Positions 1 through 9,169 are shown, counted from the stretch's first letter. The stretch is DNA of 64,000 bases from Deinococcales bacterium (GCA_013298595.1 JAAFIG010000023.1:11308-75307); one strand, 5' to 3'. Made by a program: numbers and translations. Notes: a model not told the origin generated them from the sequence alone.

Positions 1-2101
1 TGCCGCTGCCGCCAATGGCAAGGTGCTGATTCTCGAGAGTGGTAGTTGGCGCGAAAGCAGTGTTGGCGGTACAGAACCTGTGACCCAAGTACTGATTGTT
101 GGTAGCACTTGGTATGCAGGTATCTCGAGTGATGGCACAAACCCAGCCAAGGTGATGCGTTTTGATGGTACAAGTTGGGTCAGCACAGGCACTGGCTTAG
201 GTATTGGTAATAACAACAGCATTGGCGCTTTGGGCGGATTGGCTGTATCGCAAAATCAAATTTATACTGTCATGAGCAACGGTTTTGTTTATAAACTCGA
301 GGCGGGTATTTGGCAAACCGTGGCTAATCAAATTGTGGATAATCAAGGTAACGGCGTGCGTTTACGCGACATTGTTGCTGACGATACAGGCAATCTTTTT
401 GTGACAGGTAATGGATTACAGATTTTAGCAGCAGGGAGCAGCACTTGGCGCACCATTCATAGCATCAGCACTGCCGACCGACTGAGTTACACAGGCACTT
501 CAATTCTGATTGGAGCCAGCGGCGATGCCCTCGAGTTACGTTTACCAAGTCTGATGCTGGTACGCTTAGGCAGCACCGATCCGTTCCTGAATAAAAACAT
601 TAAAAGCGTGGTTTTAGATGCCTCGAGCAACACGGTCTACGCTGGTCTGAGCTTTCCTGATGTCGGCATGAACAACATTTACAAAGTGCAACCCGACCCT
701 CGAGCCGCTGGTATCAACAACGATTTACCACTGACCAGCGCCTCTTATCTTGGCTCGAGTGGTGGTGATAATGCGATGGGTGCCGATATTCAACCCGATG
801 GCAGCCTTGTGCTGGCAGGCAGACTCGAGCGTACCAATCTTGGGCAAACCCCAACGCATTTATTGGGCGGTGGCGCTGGTGCAATTATTCGACTGAGTTT
901 TGATGGCAAAAAAGTGCTGAGTATCACACGCATTGGCGATCAAATCCTTGATCTTGAAGTTAACCGCAGCAATGGTCAGATTGCCATTGCCACCAATCTT
1001 GGTATTGCTGTGCTTTCCGCTGATGCTAAAAATATTATTTGGAGTATTGCCGACCCGAGCACTGACAGTGGCAGACGCATTGCCATTGGTTCGGACGGCA
1101 CTGTGGTGGCTTTAACCACCAAGAAAATACAGGTTTTTAATGCCACAGGTACAGAAATCGGCTCGAGACAACTAAATAATAGTTTCGTCTTGGATATTGC
1201 CATAGACGCAAATAGCCAAAGTGTTTTTGTGACAGGTATGGACAATAAAACCTTACCGTCCGATAACACATTACCAAATGCACCAGTGCAAGTGGCATAC
1301 TTATTTTCTTACCCCTACGATTTAACAAACCGCAAATGGACTAACTGGAATTACAGTGGTTTAGACCTCAACGGACAAGAAGCCGATACCAGAGGCTACC
1401 GAGTCAGCATGGGACGCGATAACAAACTGTATTTCCTTGGCGAAAACGCAGGTGGTAATAGTATTTTCCGCTGGGATCCACGCAGCCCAATTGGGATTGT
1501 TAGCAATGGCAGACGTGGTTTAATCGAAACCAGTTGCAACTGCTGGATAAATTTTGACCAATACAACCAACCCTATAATTCAGCATCACCACATTTTGCC
1601 TACTACGCTCGACTCGAGCCAAGCACAGGTACTATTCTCAAAGGACAATTCTTAGTACCACGATTGCCCAACACACAAAGTAATACCTTTCGGGTACGTG
1701 CCATCAGTGCCGACGAAAACGGACAAATTATCATTGGTGGACTAAGTGCTTATGGCATCGAAAACCGCAGTGGCAAACGTGTGGCAGGACAAAACCTTGG
1801 CGAATATGGCGGAGCTGACCTAACCATTGTTGTTATCTCGAGCGACCTACGCAGCCGCGTTGCTTGGCATCCATTTAACAAAGACAGCGGCACCGATACA
1901 AACAACAACGGCATCACTGAAGCTTTTAACGGTGGTAGCAGCGAAGCAACAGCAGTGGCTGCCAGCAACGGCAAAGTTGTTTATGCCGCGATTGCTGCGG
2001 CTGGGCAATTTGTTACCACCAATGCGATTCAAGCCAACCCCTCGAGCGACCTGAGTAAATTTGATACCGATGCGTTCTTTGCGGTTGTACCATTGAAATA
2101 A
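1..2101 (+). CDS. Large repeat-rich, probably exported protein of unknown function, C-terminal part
   Basis: The reading frame is open to the left edge, so the 5' end and any signal peptide lie outside the window; a GTG at 23 is only an internal candidate start. About 700 residues are visible. They are rich in Gly, Ser, Thr and Asn with many short units of the type GSTWYAG, FDGTSW and IVSNGRRG, the kind of strand-turn sequence seen in beta-propeller or SBBP-like extracellular proteins. The segment AAAANGKVLIL at the left edge resembles AASNGKVVYAA near residue 655, so the protein is probably built from long repeats. No enzyme motif was recognised. It ends with TAA at 2099-2101, about 100 bp before the next gene. 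Cell-surface or secreted location is an inference from composition only. Confidence 0.6.
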   Translation, partial: AAAANGKVLILESGSWRESSVGGTEPVTQVLIVGSTWYAGISSDGTNPAKVMRFDGTSWVSTGTGLGIGNNNSIGALGGLAVSQNQIYTVMSNGFVYKLEAGIWQTVANQIVDNQGNGVRLRDIVADDTGNLFVTGNGLQILAAGSSTWRTIHSISTADRLSYTGTSILIGASGDALELRLPSLMLVRLGSTDPFLNKNIKSVVLDASSNTVYAGLSFPDVGMNNIYKVQPDPRAAGINNDLPLTSASYLGSSGGDNAMGADIQPDGSLVLAGRLERTNLGQTPTHLLGGGAGAIIRLSFDGKKVLSITRIGDQILDLEVNRSNGQIAIATNLGIAVLSADAKNIIWSIADPSTDSGRRIAIGSDGTVVALTTKKIQVFNATGTEIGSRQLNNSFVLDIAIDANSQSVFVTGMDNKTLPSDNTLPNAPVQVAYLFSYPYDLTNRKWTNWNYSGLDLNGQEADTRGYRVSMGRDNKLYFLGENAGGNSIFRWDPRSPIGIVSNGRRGLIETSCNCWINFDQYNQPYNSASPHFAYYARLEPSTGTILKGQFLVPRLPNTQSNTFRVRAISADENGQIIIGGLSAYGIENRSGKRVAGQNLGEYGGADLTIVVISSDLRSRVAWHPFNKDSGTDTNNNGITEAFNGGSSEATAVAASNGKVVYAAIAAAGQFVTTNAIQANPSSDLSKFDTDAFFAVVPLK

Positions 2102-2203
2102 TACCAATGTGTTTGTTGTCTACTTCTGGCATTTTCGTTGGCTTGAAGGCTTTATTGAGCATTGCATGTGTTTGAGTGTAAACAATCTGTCGTATACTAG
2201 CCC

Positions 2204-3451
2204 ATGATAACAGCCACAACTCGAGCACCGATTTCGCGGTACTTGGCACTTTGTGCTTATTGGTTTGGTTTTTCGTTTCACTGGTTTTTCTTATTGCCGA
2301 TTCTCATGCCTGCCGATGTGACACGGCTGGTTGGAGAGGCAAACAAAGGTGCTTATCTGGGTTGGTTAGCAGGTTTAGCCGCAATTATTCCTTTGGTGTT
2401 ACCGCCATTTCTTGGTATTTGGTCAGATAGACTTGGTAAACGCTTAGTGTTTTTGCTGTGGGGAACAGTCGTTAATATCCTTGGGCTTGGCATCATGTTA
2501 ATTGCTCCAAGTTTTTGGGTTTATGCACTTGCGTACTTGTTGGTTCAACTGGGTAATAGTGTTGCCAGCACGCCCTACACTGCAATTATTCCCGATACTG
2601 TACCTGTTGAAGATCGCGGACGAGCCAGTGGCATCATGGGGTTCTTTCAATTGTTTAGCCAAATTGCAGGTGGTGTTGCTGCCTTTGCATTAGGTGGCTC
2701 GAGAGAAGGGCAATACCTGATTATTATTGCCGTGCTGGGTTTAACCACATTTATAACGTATGCCACAACTCGAGAACCAACAAGAAAAACACTTTCGGAA
2801 GGGTTTCCTGATTTCAAAATATATTTCACAGATGCCTACAAAGATTTTCGTTGGGTGTTTTTAACTCGAGCCTTATCCGAAACTGGGCGTTTTGCAGTGC
2901 AGCCTTTTTTACAATTTTACTTGCAGGATGTGATTCGGGTTTTTGCCTTGGGCAGTTTTGTGATTGCCACAAAAGAGGGAGTGCCTGATGCTGGTTTAGC
3001 TTTAACTTTGTTATTAATTTGTTTGTCTTTGACGGCTGCGGTCACCGCAATCTTCTCAGGCGGGATTTCCGATAAGGTTGGTAAGCGCCCAATTGTCATG
3101 ATTGCCAGTTTTGCCATGGCATTAGCTGCGGGTGGTTTTGCTTTCTCGAGCAATTACCCGATTGCAGTGGTTTTTGGTTTAGCGTTTGGTTTTGGCTATG
3201 GTGCGTTTGTTTCGGTAGATTGGGCATTGGGTACAAGTGTGTTACCACATCCTGAACATAATGCCAGAGATATGGGTGTTTGGCATATTGCCATGGTTTT
3301 TCCTCAGTTATTCCAAGGTTTTTTTGGTCAGGTTTTAGATGCTGGTAACAAAGCCAGTCCCAATGGTGGTTATCCTATTTTGTTTGGTGTTGCCGTGGTG
3401 TTCTTTGTACTGGGTGGCGCATTTATTTCAAAGGTACGTGGGGTGCGTTAA
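2204..3451 (+). CDS. MFS transporter
   Basis: A 415-residue polytopic membrane protein with about twelve hydrophobic segments. The loop after the second segment carries SDRLGKR, the MFS motif A, and a related SDKVGKR sits after the central loop, marking the two six-helix halves. The substrate cannot be read from the sequence. The ATG at 2204 follows a -10-like TATACT (2193-2198) by only 5 nt, so the mRNA is probably leaderless. Five of the last codons take part in a short duplication that spans the stop codon (3440-3473). The gene appears to be monocistronic, between an exported protein and an aminotransferase. Confidence 0.85.
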   Translation: MITATTRAPISRYLALCAYWFGFSFHWFFLLPILMPADVTRLVGEANKGAYLGWLAGLAAIIPLVLPPFLGIWSDRLGKRLVFLLWGTVVNILGLGIMLIAPSFWVYALAYLLVQLGNSVASTPYTAIIPDTVPVEDRGRASGIMGFFQLFSQIAGGVAAFALGGSREGQYLIIIAVLGLTTFITYATTREPTRKTLSEGFPDFKIYFTDAYKDFRWVFLTRALSETGRFAVQPFLQFYLQDVIRVFALGSFVIATKEGVPDAGLALTLLLICLSLTAAVTAIFSGGISDKVGKRPIVMIASFAMALAAGGFAFSSNYPIAVVFGLAFGFGYGAFVSVDWALGTSVLPHPEHNARDMGVWHIAMVFPQLFQGFFGQVLDAGNKASPNGGYPILFGVAVVFFVLGGAFISKVRGVR

Positions 3452-3473
3452 CCCCAATATGCGGGGTGCGTTA
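3440..3473 (+). repeat. Tandem 11-bp duplication across a stop codon
   Basis: GGGGTGCGTTA occurs at 3440-3450 and again at 3463-3473 (period 23). The first copy contains the first two bases of the TAA stop of the MFS gene. Similar duplications occur at 7454-7503 and 48179-48220. Confidence 0.7.
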
Positions 3474-3528
3474 GCTTCAAGCGTGTTTTTATAGACTCGA
3501 GGCTTATAAAAAAGCTAAACTGCTTGTC

Positions 3529-4950
3529 ATGGCTTTACAACTTCCTGTGCGTGCAGCAGATGTGCTCAGTGGCGCGTATACAAATGGTTTACGTGATGAA
3601 ATAGCGTTTGGTAATGGCGATCTCATTCGTTCACTCGAGTCTTTGGGGATTGCTGGTCCATATAAAACGGTTTCACCTTGGGAACTCGAGGATTTGCGTG
3701 GGCAACGAAAAATCAATGCGGGTGGCTACGCGGCTATTCCATTTGGCGATCAGTTCCCGCCATTAATCGAGTTTTTACAAAGCTTTTTAGCGCAGGATCG
3801 CAGTATTGGTTTGCCACAACAAAGTGCTAGTCATTGGCGGGCGGCTCTCGAGACAAATTTAGTGGCGTTACTGACGCAGTTTGCGCCGAGCCATGCGGAC
3901 TCGAGAGTATTTTTTTCTAATTCTGGTACAGAAGCCATCGAGACTGCACTGAAGTTTGTCAAAGCAGCTCGTCCTAAAGCCAAAGAAATTATTAATTTTA
4001 AGGGTGCGTATCATGGTAAAACCTTTGGTGCTTTAGCTGTCACGCCAAATAACGAGTACCAAGAATTGTTTCGTCCACTCATGCCCAATGTCACCACATT
4101 GCCTTATGGCGATGCAGCTGCGCTCGAGAGCACCATTAAACAATTGGGAGCCGATAAAATCTGTGCTGTCATGCTCGAGCCTGTTCAAGGCGAAGCTGGG
4201 GTGATTGCTCCACCCGATGGTTTTCTGGCAGAAATTGGTAGGCTTTGCCGTAAGCATGGCATTCTAATTATTGCCGATGAAATTCAAACTGGGCTGGGGC
4301 GTACAGGGCATTATTTTGCCAGCATCGCCGCTGGTTTAGAACCAGACATTATTACGCTGGCTAAACCGCTTGGTGGTGGCATTTTGGCAATTGGGGCAAC
4401 CATTGCCAGAAAAACTATTTTTAATAAAACATTGGCGGGCTTTTCAAGTAAACGCCACAGCAATACCTTCGGTGGTAATAGTATTTCAATGGCGCTCGGT
4501 ATGAAGTGCTTAGAACTGATTATTGATAACGACTTGCCCGAACGTTCAGCTCGGCTGGGTGCTATGGCACTCGAGCGGTTTAAGGTCTTAAAAGAAAAAT
4601 ATCCCACACTACTCGAGGATGTTCGTGGGGCAGGTTTACTGATTGCTTTACAATTTCGCACGGTTTTACCACCCAAAATGATCCCTGGTCTCGAGGAATT
4701 GGTTGGTGAACTCAGTGGAGCACTGGGGGTGCGAATGATTTATGAAGGTGGGGTAGTCGCCAATTTTGCCCTGTCCAGTAAGCGTGTGGCTCGGTTTACT
4801 CCTGCACTGAATATGCCTGAAGATATTTTTGAGCGTTTAGTTAGTAATGTCGAAAAAACCATTCATGGGTATAAAACAGCCAATACCATGTTGCGGCGAA
4901 TGCCATTGGATCGTTTGATTCGGCTTGGGCGTTTAGGTTTTGCCAAGTAA
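3529..4950 (+). CDS. PLP-dependent aminotransferase, class III
   Basis: The 473-residue protein has the fold type I hallmarks of class III (ornithine/acetylornithine/putrescine-type) aminotransferases: SNSGTEAIETALK near residue 128, the cofactor aspartate in IIADEIQTGLGRTG, and the Schiff-base lysine K279 in LAKPLGGG. HSNTFGGN, downstream of the lysine, is also typical. It would transfer an amino group from an omega- or acyl-amino acid/polyamine to a 2-oxoacid in the cytosol. The exact substrate is not determinable. ATG 3529 lies 7 nt after TAAACT (3516-3521), which suggests a leaderless transcript. No arginine or polyamine genes adjoin it. Confidence 0.88.
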   Translation: MALQLPVRAADVLSGAYTNGLRDEIAFGNGDLIRSLESLGIAGPYKTVSPWELEDLRGQRKINAGGYAAIPFGDQFPPLIEFLQSFLAQDRSIGLPQQSASHWRAALETNLVALLTQFAPSHADSRVFFSNSGTEAIETALKFVKAARPKAKEIINFKGAYHGKTFGALAVTPNNEYQELFRPLMPNVTTLPYGDAAALESTIKQLGADKICAVMLEPVQGEAGVIAPPDGFLAEIGRLCRKHGILIIADEIQTGLGRTGHYFASIAAGLEPDIITLAKPLGGGILAIGATIARKTIFNKTLAGFSSKRHSNTFGGNSISMALGMKCLELIIDNDLPERSARLGAMALERFKVLKEKYPTLLEDVRGAGLLIALQFRTVLPPKMIPGLEELVGELSGALGVRMIYEGGVVANFALSSKRVARFTPALNMPEDIFERLVSNVEKTIHGYKTANTMLRRMPLDRLIRLGRLGFAK

Positions 4951-4984
4951 GCACACCCATAAAAAATTGCGTTAGAATAGAGCG

Positions 4985-5416
4985 ATGCCAGACTCTGCTG
5001 TTATTCTCACTGCCGATGATTCAGAACAAATTCGTAGTTTACTCGAGATGATTTTATCTGCCGATGGTCATACTGTGGTGCAAACCAATGATGGTCGAGC
5101 AGCTTTGGGCTGGCTCAAGGACAACACACCAGATTTGATGATTCTTGATGTCACCATGCCTTTTTTAGATGGTATTGAGGTCTGTTCAAGAGCCAAACGT
5201 GTCTCGAGATTGCGGGCTACACCAATTATTATTTTAACAGCCCATACCGATGATGAGTCGCGGCAACGGGCTAAGTTGGCTGGCGCAGATGCGTTTGTCA
5301 ATAAACCATTGTCGGGTAAGAATTTGCGTTCGACTATTCAAGAGATGCTGGTCAAACGGGCTGAGCTAAAAGCCAAAATGGAAGCAGAAGACGAAGTTTC
5401 TGCTAAAGCCTTTTAA
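4985..5416 (+). CDS. Single-domain response regulator (CheY-like)
   Basis: A 143-residue receiver domain with no output domain. The acidic pair D11-D12, the phospho-acceptor D55 in MILDVTMP, the LTAHTD threonine loop and the conserved lysine in NKPLSG are all present. A charged tail of about 20 residues follows. It should receive phosphate from an unlinked histidine kinase and act by protein contact. The -10-like TAGAAT (4973-4978) ends 6 nt before the ATG, so the mRNA is probably leaderless. Its TAA overlaps the stop of the convergent aminopeptidase gene by 4 bp. Confidence 0.9.
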   Translation: MPDSAVILTADDSEQIRSLLEMILSADGHTVVQTNDGRAALGWLKDNTPDLMILDVTMPFLDGIEVCSRAKRVSRLRATPIIILTAHTDDESRQRAKLAGADAFVNKPLSGKNLRSTIQEMLVKRAELKAKMEAEDEVSAKAF

Positions 5417-6495
5417 ACAAATTTACCATTTTCCTGAAAGACTTCACCGTCTATGGTAATTCGACCATCGCGCTGCATATCAAGGATTAAATCCCAGTGC
5501 AGCGCACTTTTGTTTAAGCCACCACATTCGCCATAACTCGAGCCGATAGCAAGATGGGCTGTACCACCAATTTTTTCGTCAAATAAAATGTTTTTTGTGG
5601 CTTTGGTAATGCCATAATTTGTACCAATGCCGATTTCACCTAGGAAACGGGCACCTTCGTCTATCTCGAGGGCGTTTTGTAAGTAATCATTGCCTTGGTC
5701 GGCACTGGCTTTGATAACTTTGCCATCCTTAAACCACAGTTCGACTCCACTGACAGTAAAACCAGAAAGGTTTGATGGCACTGTAAATTTAACCACACCA
5801 TTGGCGCTATCTTCGATGGGGCTGGTGAAAATTTCACCACTTGGCATGTTACGTTTCCCATCAGAATTACGCCATGTGCGCCCTGCTACGGACAAAGTAA
5901 TATCTGTGCCTGGGGCTTCTAAACGAATGGTTTTGGCTTGCCCAATCCGTTCAATCAATTGTTCTTGCATGGTGCGAATCTCGAGCCAACCACGCCACGG
6001 CTCGTCGAGGTGCAAGAACATGGCATTGACCACAAATCGTTCAAATTCCTCGAGTGGCATGTCTGCATCTTTGGCGTAGCCTTCGGTGGGAAATAATGTA
6101 ACGCACCAGCGTTTACCTGCTCTGGCTGCACCGAGTTTTCCGAGGGTTTTACGGTGCCGCATCAGGTTCTCGGATTTAATTCGCTCTAAGCCACGTAAAT
6201 CAGATTCGGCTTCGATACGTAAAAACGCGTCTATGTGCCGCATTTGTTCGATATCGGCTGTTGGTATTTGATCGAGTTGTTTTTCTTTAGCATGGCGATG
6301 AAAATCCATCATTTGTCCGGGGTAACCCAGTCGAAAAACAGGAAATGCTTCGCAATCAAGAATGGCATTGTGTAACTCTTGCACCAAAGGTAGGGCGAGG
6401 GTATTGGTTTGAATCATGATGGTTTCGCCAGGCGAAACTTCTAGGCAGTAATCGGTGAGGAGTCGCGCCCATCTCGAGAGGTAAATATCTTGCAC
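5413..6495 (-). CDS. Aminopeptidase, M29 family
   Basis: The 360-residue length and motifs match M29 (AmpS/AmpT/PepS) metallo-aminopeptidases: GEIFTSP around residue 225 and FLGEIGIGTN around 285 supply metal-binding glutamates, and GTAHLAIGSSY and SALHWDLILD supply the histidines, tyrosine and aspartate. The enzyme removes N-terminal residues from peptides in the cytosol using two divalent metals. The likely start is the GTG at 6495, 6 nt after TATGCT on the minus strand. Its 3' end overlaps the response-regulator gene by 4 bp, stop to stop. Confidence 0.88.
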   Translation of the reverse strand: MQDIYLSRWARLLTDYCLEVSPGETIMIQTNTLALPLVQELHNAILDCEAFPVFRLGYPGQMMDFHRHAKEKQLDQIPTADIEQMRHIDAFLRIEAESDLRGLERIKSENLMRHRKTLGKLGAARAGKRWCVTLFPTEGYAKDADMPLEEFERFVVNAMFLHLDEPWRGWLEIRTMQEQLIERIGQAKTIRLEAPGTDITLSVAGRTWRNSDGKRNMPSGEIFTSPIEDSANGVVKFTVPSNLSGFTVSGVELWFKDGKVIKASADQGNDYLQNALEIDEGARFLGEIGIGTNYGITKATKNILFDEKIGGTAHLAIGSSYGECGGLNKSALHWDLILDMQRDGRITIDGEVFQENGKFV

Positions 6496-6835
6496 CTTGG
6501 TAGCATAGTACAGAGATTGCTTTTTTGCGGGTTAAATCTAGCCTTTGTCGGCTGGTTAAGCCTTTTTTGAATTTGTTACTCTATTCACCGATCTGTTTTG
6601 CTCAACTTTAGTATCTGGAATTTCAGATTTTTTACATAAATAATTTCTATTTTCTGTTTTCAGTATAAAAACCTCACTATTTAGACTCGAGTTTAGTTTT
6701 TTTAAGAAATACTCCAAAAGCCAGTGGCACACATCTCAAACTCCTCCTCGAGCCAACATCTATTTCTCATAAAGCAGGTTTTTCACTTTCAACCTGTGCA
6801 AACCTGTGCTAACCTCCCGCTCGGTGATACGAATG
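6496..6835. other. AT-rich intergenic region between divergent genes
   Basis: A 340-bp stretch between the divergent aminopeptidase and LysM/M23 genes. It holds both promoters and a short direct repeat AACCTGTGC at about 6791 and 6801. No RNA gene, convincing hairpin or small ORF was recognised. Confidence 0.5.
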
Positions 6836-7477
6836 ATGAAACGGTTCCGCACACTTATGCTTTCCCTCGCAGCAACCAGCCTTACCGCTGTTGCTTTTGC
6901 GGGTAGCATCACTGTACGTTCTGGAGATACCCTCTCGAGCATCGCAAATCGCGCTGGTGTCAGTGTTTCCACCTTACGCGACCTCAATAATATCTCAGGC
7001 GATAAAATTCGCATTGGACAAACTTTACAAACCAGCGGACGCAGCAACAACAGTAGTAGCGTCTCGAGCCGTTACGAACGCCCTTTGTGGCCACTCATGG
7101 GCACAATAACCCAACGGTACTCGTACCGAGGACCGAAACGCGGTCATGCAGGTATAGACTTGGCTGCCCCGACAGGTACACCCGTGTATGCAGCACTTTC
7201 TGGCACAGTCACATTTTCGGGTTGGAACCCATTTGGCTTTGGTCAATTGGTCAAAATTCGTGGCATAGACGGACGCGAATACTATTACGGACATAACTCG
7301 AGAAGATTGGTACGGGTTGGACAACGTGTTCGCCAAGGTCAAATGATCTCGAGGGTTGGCAGTACAGGCAACAGCAGCGGTCCACATTTGCATTTTGAAG
7401 TGCACAGTGGCAACCGCATCATTAACCCATTTGGTATTTTGCCAAGCAGCCGTTTACGTCAAGCCAGCTCGAGATAA
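6836..7477 (+). CDS. LysM domain/M23 peptidase, cell-wall hydrolase
   Basis: A Sec signal peptide (MKRF then a hydrophobic run ending AVAFAG) is followed by one LysM domain (ITVRSGDTLSSIANRAG..., about residues 24-65) and a C-terminal M23 lysostaphin-like peptidase. The zinc ligands are seen in HAGIDLAAP and HLHFEVH, with a YYGH motif between them. The protein should bind peptidoglycan outside the membrane and cut peptide cross-links, or act as an EnvC-like activator. ATG 6836 was chosen because it precedes the signal peptide; ATG 6833 is possible, while an upstream GTG at 6806 would spoil the signal peptide. A strong terminator follows at 7521. Confidence 0.88.
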   Translation: MKRFRTLMLSLAATSLTAVAFAGSITVRSGDTLSSIANRAGVSVSTLRDLNNISGDKIRIGQTLQTSGRSNNSSSVSSRYERPLWPLMGTITQRYSYRGPKRGHAGIDLAAPTGTPVYAALSGTVTFSGWNPFGFGQLVKIRGIDGREYYYGHNSRRLVRVGQRVRQGQMISRVGSTGNSSGPHLHFEVHSGNRIINPFGILPSSRLRQASSR

Positions 7478-7503
7478 ATCTGTTACGTCAAGCCAGCTCG
7501 AGA
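7454..7503 (+). repeat. 21-bp tandem duplication across a stop codon
   Basis: An identical 21-bp unit beginning TTACGTCAAGCC lies at 7454-7474 and 7483-7503 (period 29). The copies flank the TAA stop of the LysM/M23 gene, so the second copy is a non-coding echo of the last codons. Confidence 0.8.
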
Positions 7504-7520
7504 AAATAACTAAACACAAA

Positions 7521-7548
7521 ATCGGGATTGCAATCCCGATTTTTCTTT
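7521..7548 (+). terminator. Rho-independent terminator
   Basis: A perfect 20-base palindrome (ATCGGGATTG/CAATCCCGAT, 7521-7540) is followed by TTTTCTTTT. It ends the LysM/M23 transcript and lies just ahead of the next promoter. Confidence 0.9.
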
Positions 7549-7563
7549 TGGGTAGAATGCGTT

Positions 7564-8511
7564 ATGCAAATCCTTGTACCAAACTCGGTACCTTTTAGCC
7601 TTGAAGGTTTACCACTTGAAGTTGTGAAATTCGACCCTCGAGCCGATGATTTGAGTGCATTTAACAGCGAAGCTTTGGTTTGGTGGGGCATTCCCCCGCG
7701 TATCCTCGAGACGTTATTACAAATGCCTAAATTGCAGTGGTTACAAACTTTAACGGCGGGTGTGGATCATGTTTTGCGGTTGCAACCTCGAGCTGAAATT
7801 ACCATTTGTAACGGACGAGGTTTACACGATGCACCGACAGCGGAACTAGCGGTGAGTTTATTGTTATCAGCTACACGGCGCTTACATCATTTCCGTGATG
7901 CCCAACGCAAAAACCTTTGGGATAAAACTGCGTATAACCAAGCGCTGACAAGCCAAACCATGCTGACCCTCGAGGGAGCAAAGGTACTGATTGTTGGTAT
8001 GGGCAGCATCGGCAGCGAAATTGCAAAGCGCTTAGCGCCATTTGGTTGTCATATCGAAGGCATTGCCCGAAAAAGTGGTACTCGAGAAGGCTATAAGGTG
8101 CATGCCCTTGAGCAAATGGATGCTGTGCTTGCCAATTTTGATGCCATTATTTTAGTACTGCCAGACACCCCAGAAACCCACGGTTTTATTTCGAGCCAGC
8201 GCTTAACCACAATGAAACGTGGTGCGTGGTTGGTCAATGTTGGACGTGGCAGTGCGATTATCGAAACCGATTTAATTGCCGCACTCGAGTCAGGGCAGCT
8301 GGGCGGTGCGGCCCTCGATGTCACCCAAACCGAACCGCTGCCAGAAACTTCACCCCTTTGGCAACTCGAGAATCTGATTCTCACACCGCATATTGCAGGT
8401 GGCGGACCAAATTTTTATCAGAAAGCTGAAAGTTTACTGCGCCGCAATGCCGAAAAATTTGTTGCAGGCACAACACTCGAGAATATGATCAGTCGTAGTA
8501 AGGGCTATTAA
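7564..8511 (+). CDS. D-isomer-specific 2-hydroxyacid dehydrogenase
   Basis: This 315-residue NAD(P)-dependent oxidoreductase has the nucleotide-binding GMGSIGSEIA motif near residue 145, the catalytic arginine in VNVGRGSAI, the glutamate in TEPLPE and the histidine in LTPHIAGG. It interconverts a 2-oxoacid and a D-2-hydroxyacid (D-lactate, glyoxylate/hydroxypyruvate or similar). A start at TTG 7528 is possible in frame but would place the start inside the upstream terminator. ATG 7564, 5 nt after TAGAAT (7553-7558), fits a leaderless mRNA and gives the normal N-terminus (MQILVPNSVPF). Confidence 0.9.
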   Translation: MQILVPNSVPFSLEGLPLEVVKFDPRADDLSAFNSEALVWWGIPPRILETLLQMPKLQWLQTLTAGVDHVLRLQPRAEITICNGRGLHDAPTAELAVSLLLSATRRLHHFRDAQRKNLWDKTAYNQALTSQTMLTLEGAKVLIVGMGSIGSEIAKRLAPFGCHIEGIARKSGTREGYKVHALEQMDAVLANFDAIILVLPDTPETHGFISSQRLTTMKRGAWLVNVGRGSAIIETDLIAALESGQLGGAALDVTQTEPLPETSPLWQLENLILTPHIAGGGPNFYQKAESLLRRNAEKFVAGTTLENMISRSKGY

Positions 8512-8549
8512 ATTAGACTTCCTGTATCAGTACGATGTTATCAAAAATA

Positions 8550-8570
8550 GCGCGAACACAAAGTTCGCGC
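8550..8570. repeat. REP-like palindrome (GCGCGAAC variant)
   Basis: GCGCGAAC-acaaa-GTTCGCGC followed by CCTAC. One member of a dispersed intergenic family also found at 20132, 21054, 60346 and, more divergent, at 38761 and 60301. Confidence 0.75.
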
Positions 8571-8596
8571 CCTACAAAACCCCATGCACTTAACGT

Positions 8597-8625
8597 AGGG
8601 GTGATGACAAGCATCACCCTGTTTT
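8597..8625 (+). terminator. Probable terminator hairpin
   Basis: GGGTGATG-acaag-CATCACCC is followed by TGTTTTA. It is placed to end the dehydrogenase transcript, about 90 bp after its stop; the T-tract is weak. Confidence 0.5.
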
Positions 8626-8744
8626 AGGCAACGAAAATTATTTAGACATGAGGTCTATTGTTGCTACGCCGTTTGGCGTAGGTTGCACAATTGTGTTTGG
8701 CTTAGTACACTTGGCGTACACATTCAGCAAAAGGAGTGGTGCAG

Positions 8745-8834
8745 ATGAACAACCTCAAACAAAATCGTAGAGACTTAACTGCATTGCTTATTCGTGTCCT
8801 TGCCGATCCAATTTTTATTGCCGTCCCCATCTAG
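8745..8834 (+). CDS. 29-aa leader-type peptide
   Basis: ATG 8745 follows a good ribosome-binding site AAAAGGAG (about 8730-8737). The 29-residue product begins MNNLKQNRRDL, continues TALLIRVLADP and ends FIAVPI, a charged head and hydrophobic tail. A factor-independent terminator begins 19 bp after its stop. The order structured leader, short ORF, terminator, ribosome-binding site, next ORF is the layout of translation-coupled attenuators, for example those upstream of antibiotic-resistance genes. The upstream 100 bp carry small inverted repeats such as CTACGCC-gttt-GGCGTAG. No family was recognised, and expression is an inference. Confidence 0.45.
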   Translation: MNNLKQNRRDLTALLIRVLADPIFIAVPI

Positions 8835-8853
8835 GTTTTATTTGTACCTAATG

Positions 8854-8882
8854 ACCTCGGCAAATACCAGCCGAGGTTTTTT
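8854..8882 (+). terminator. Terminator/attenuator hairpin
   Basis: ACCTCGGC-aaatacca-GCCGAGGT with a following run of six T. It lies between the 29-aa ORF and the 49-aa ORF, so it could act as an attenuator for the downstream small ORFs. Confidence 0.8.
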
Positions 8883-8901
8883 GCTTTGAAAGGAGCATTC
8901 C

Positions 8902-9051
8902 ATGAACAACATATTTGTAAGAGAAACCGCTCGAGGTTCACAGAACCCAACCGCGACAAACAACTTTGTTCTCATCCGCGTCACGCTCCGCGCCCCTGAG
9001 CGTCCCAGACACCATGAATTACTTACTACCTACTCAACGTATCGTGACTGA
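8902..9051 (+). CDS. 49-aa small protein, unknown
   Basis: ATG 8902 is preceded by GAAAGGAG with about 7 nt spacing. The 49-residue product starts MNNIFVRETARG and contains NNFVLIRVTLRAPERP. It shares the MNN start and a LIRV core with the 29-aa peptide upstream, so the two may be related. Its 3' end overlaps the next ORF by 38 nt in another frame. No homologue was recognised. If the upstream hairpin is an attenuator, this is the first regulated product. Confidence 0.4.
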   Translation: MNNIFVRETARGSQNPTATNNFVLIRVTLRAPERPRHHELLTTYSTYRD

Positions 9052-9169
9052 AACCACTGTCTCGCGTCATCTCGAGCGTGGACTCGAGGTGCTGGTGACT
9101 CCTACGCCACTGAAAAGTGCTTGGAGTTTAACGAAAACAAAAGCCAAAAAAGAAAAAGCTGGGGCTTGA
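9014..9169 (+). CDS. 51-aa small basic protein, unknown
   Basis: This ORF begins inside the preceding one and ends in the loop of a strong terminator. The sequence contains RIVTETTVSRHLERGLEVLV, which looks structured, and a lysine-rich tail KTKAKKEKAGA. It contains two CTCGAG sites within its coding frame, as resident genes here do. A longer form from 8966 is possible, but ATG 9014 is the only ATG. There is no clear ribosome-binding site, so translation may be coupled to the overlapping ORF. Confidence 0.4.
   Translation: MNYLLPTQRIVTETTVSRHLERGLEVLVTPTPLKSAWSLTKTKAKKEKAGA

Noticed and set aside
8512-8740. tRNA or known riboswitch in the long gap after the dehydrogenase
   Set aside because: Hairpins are present, but no cloverleaf, CCA end or recognised aptamer core could be drawn.
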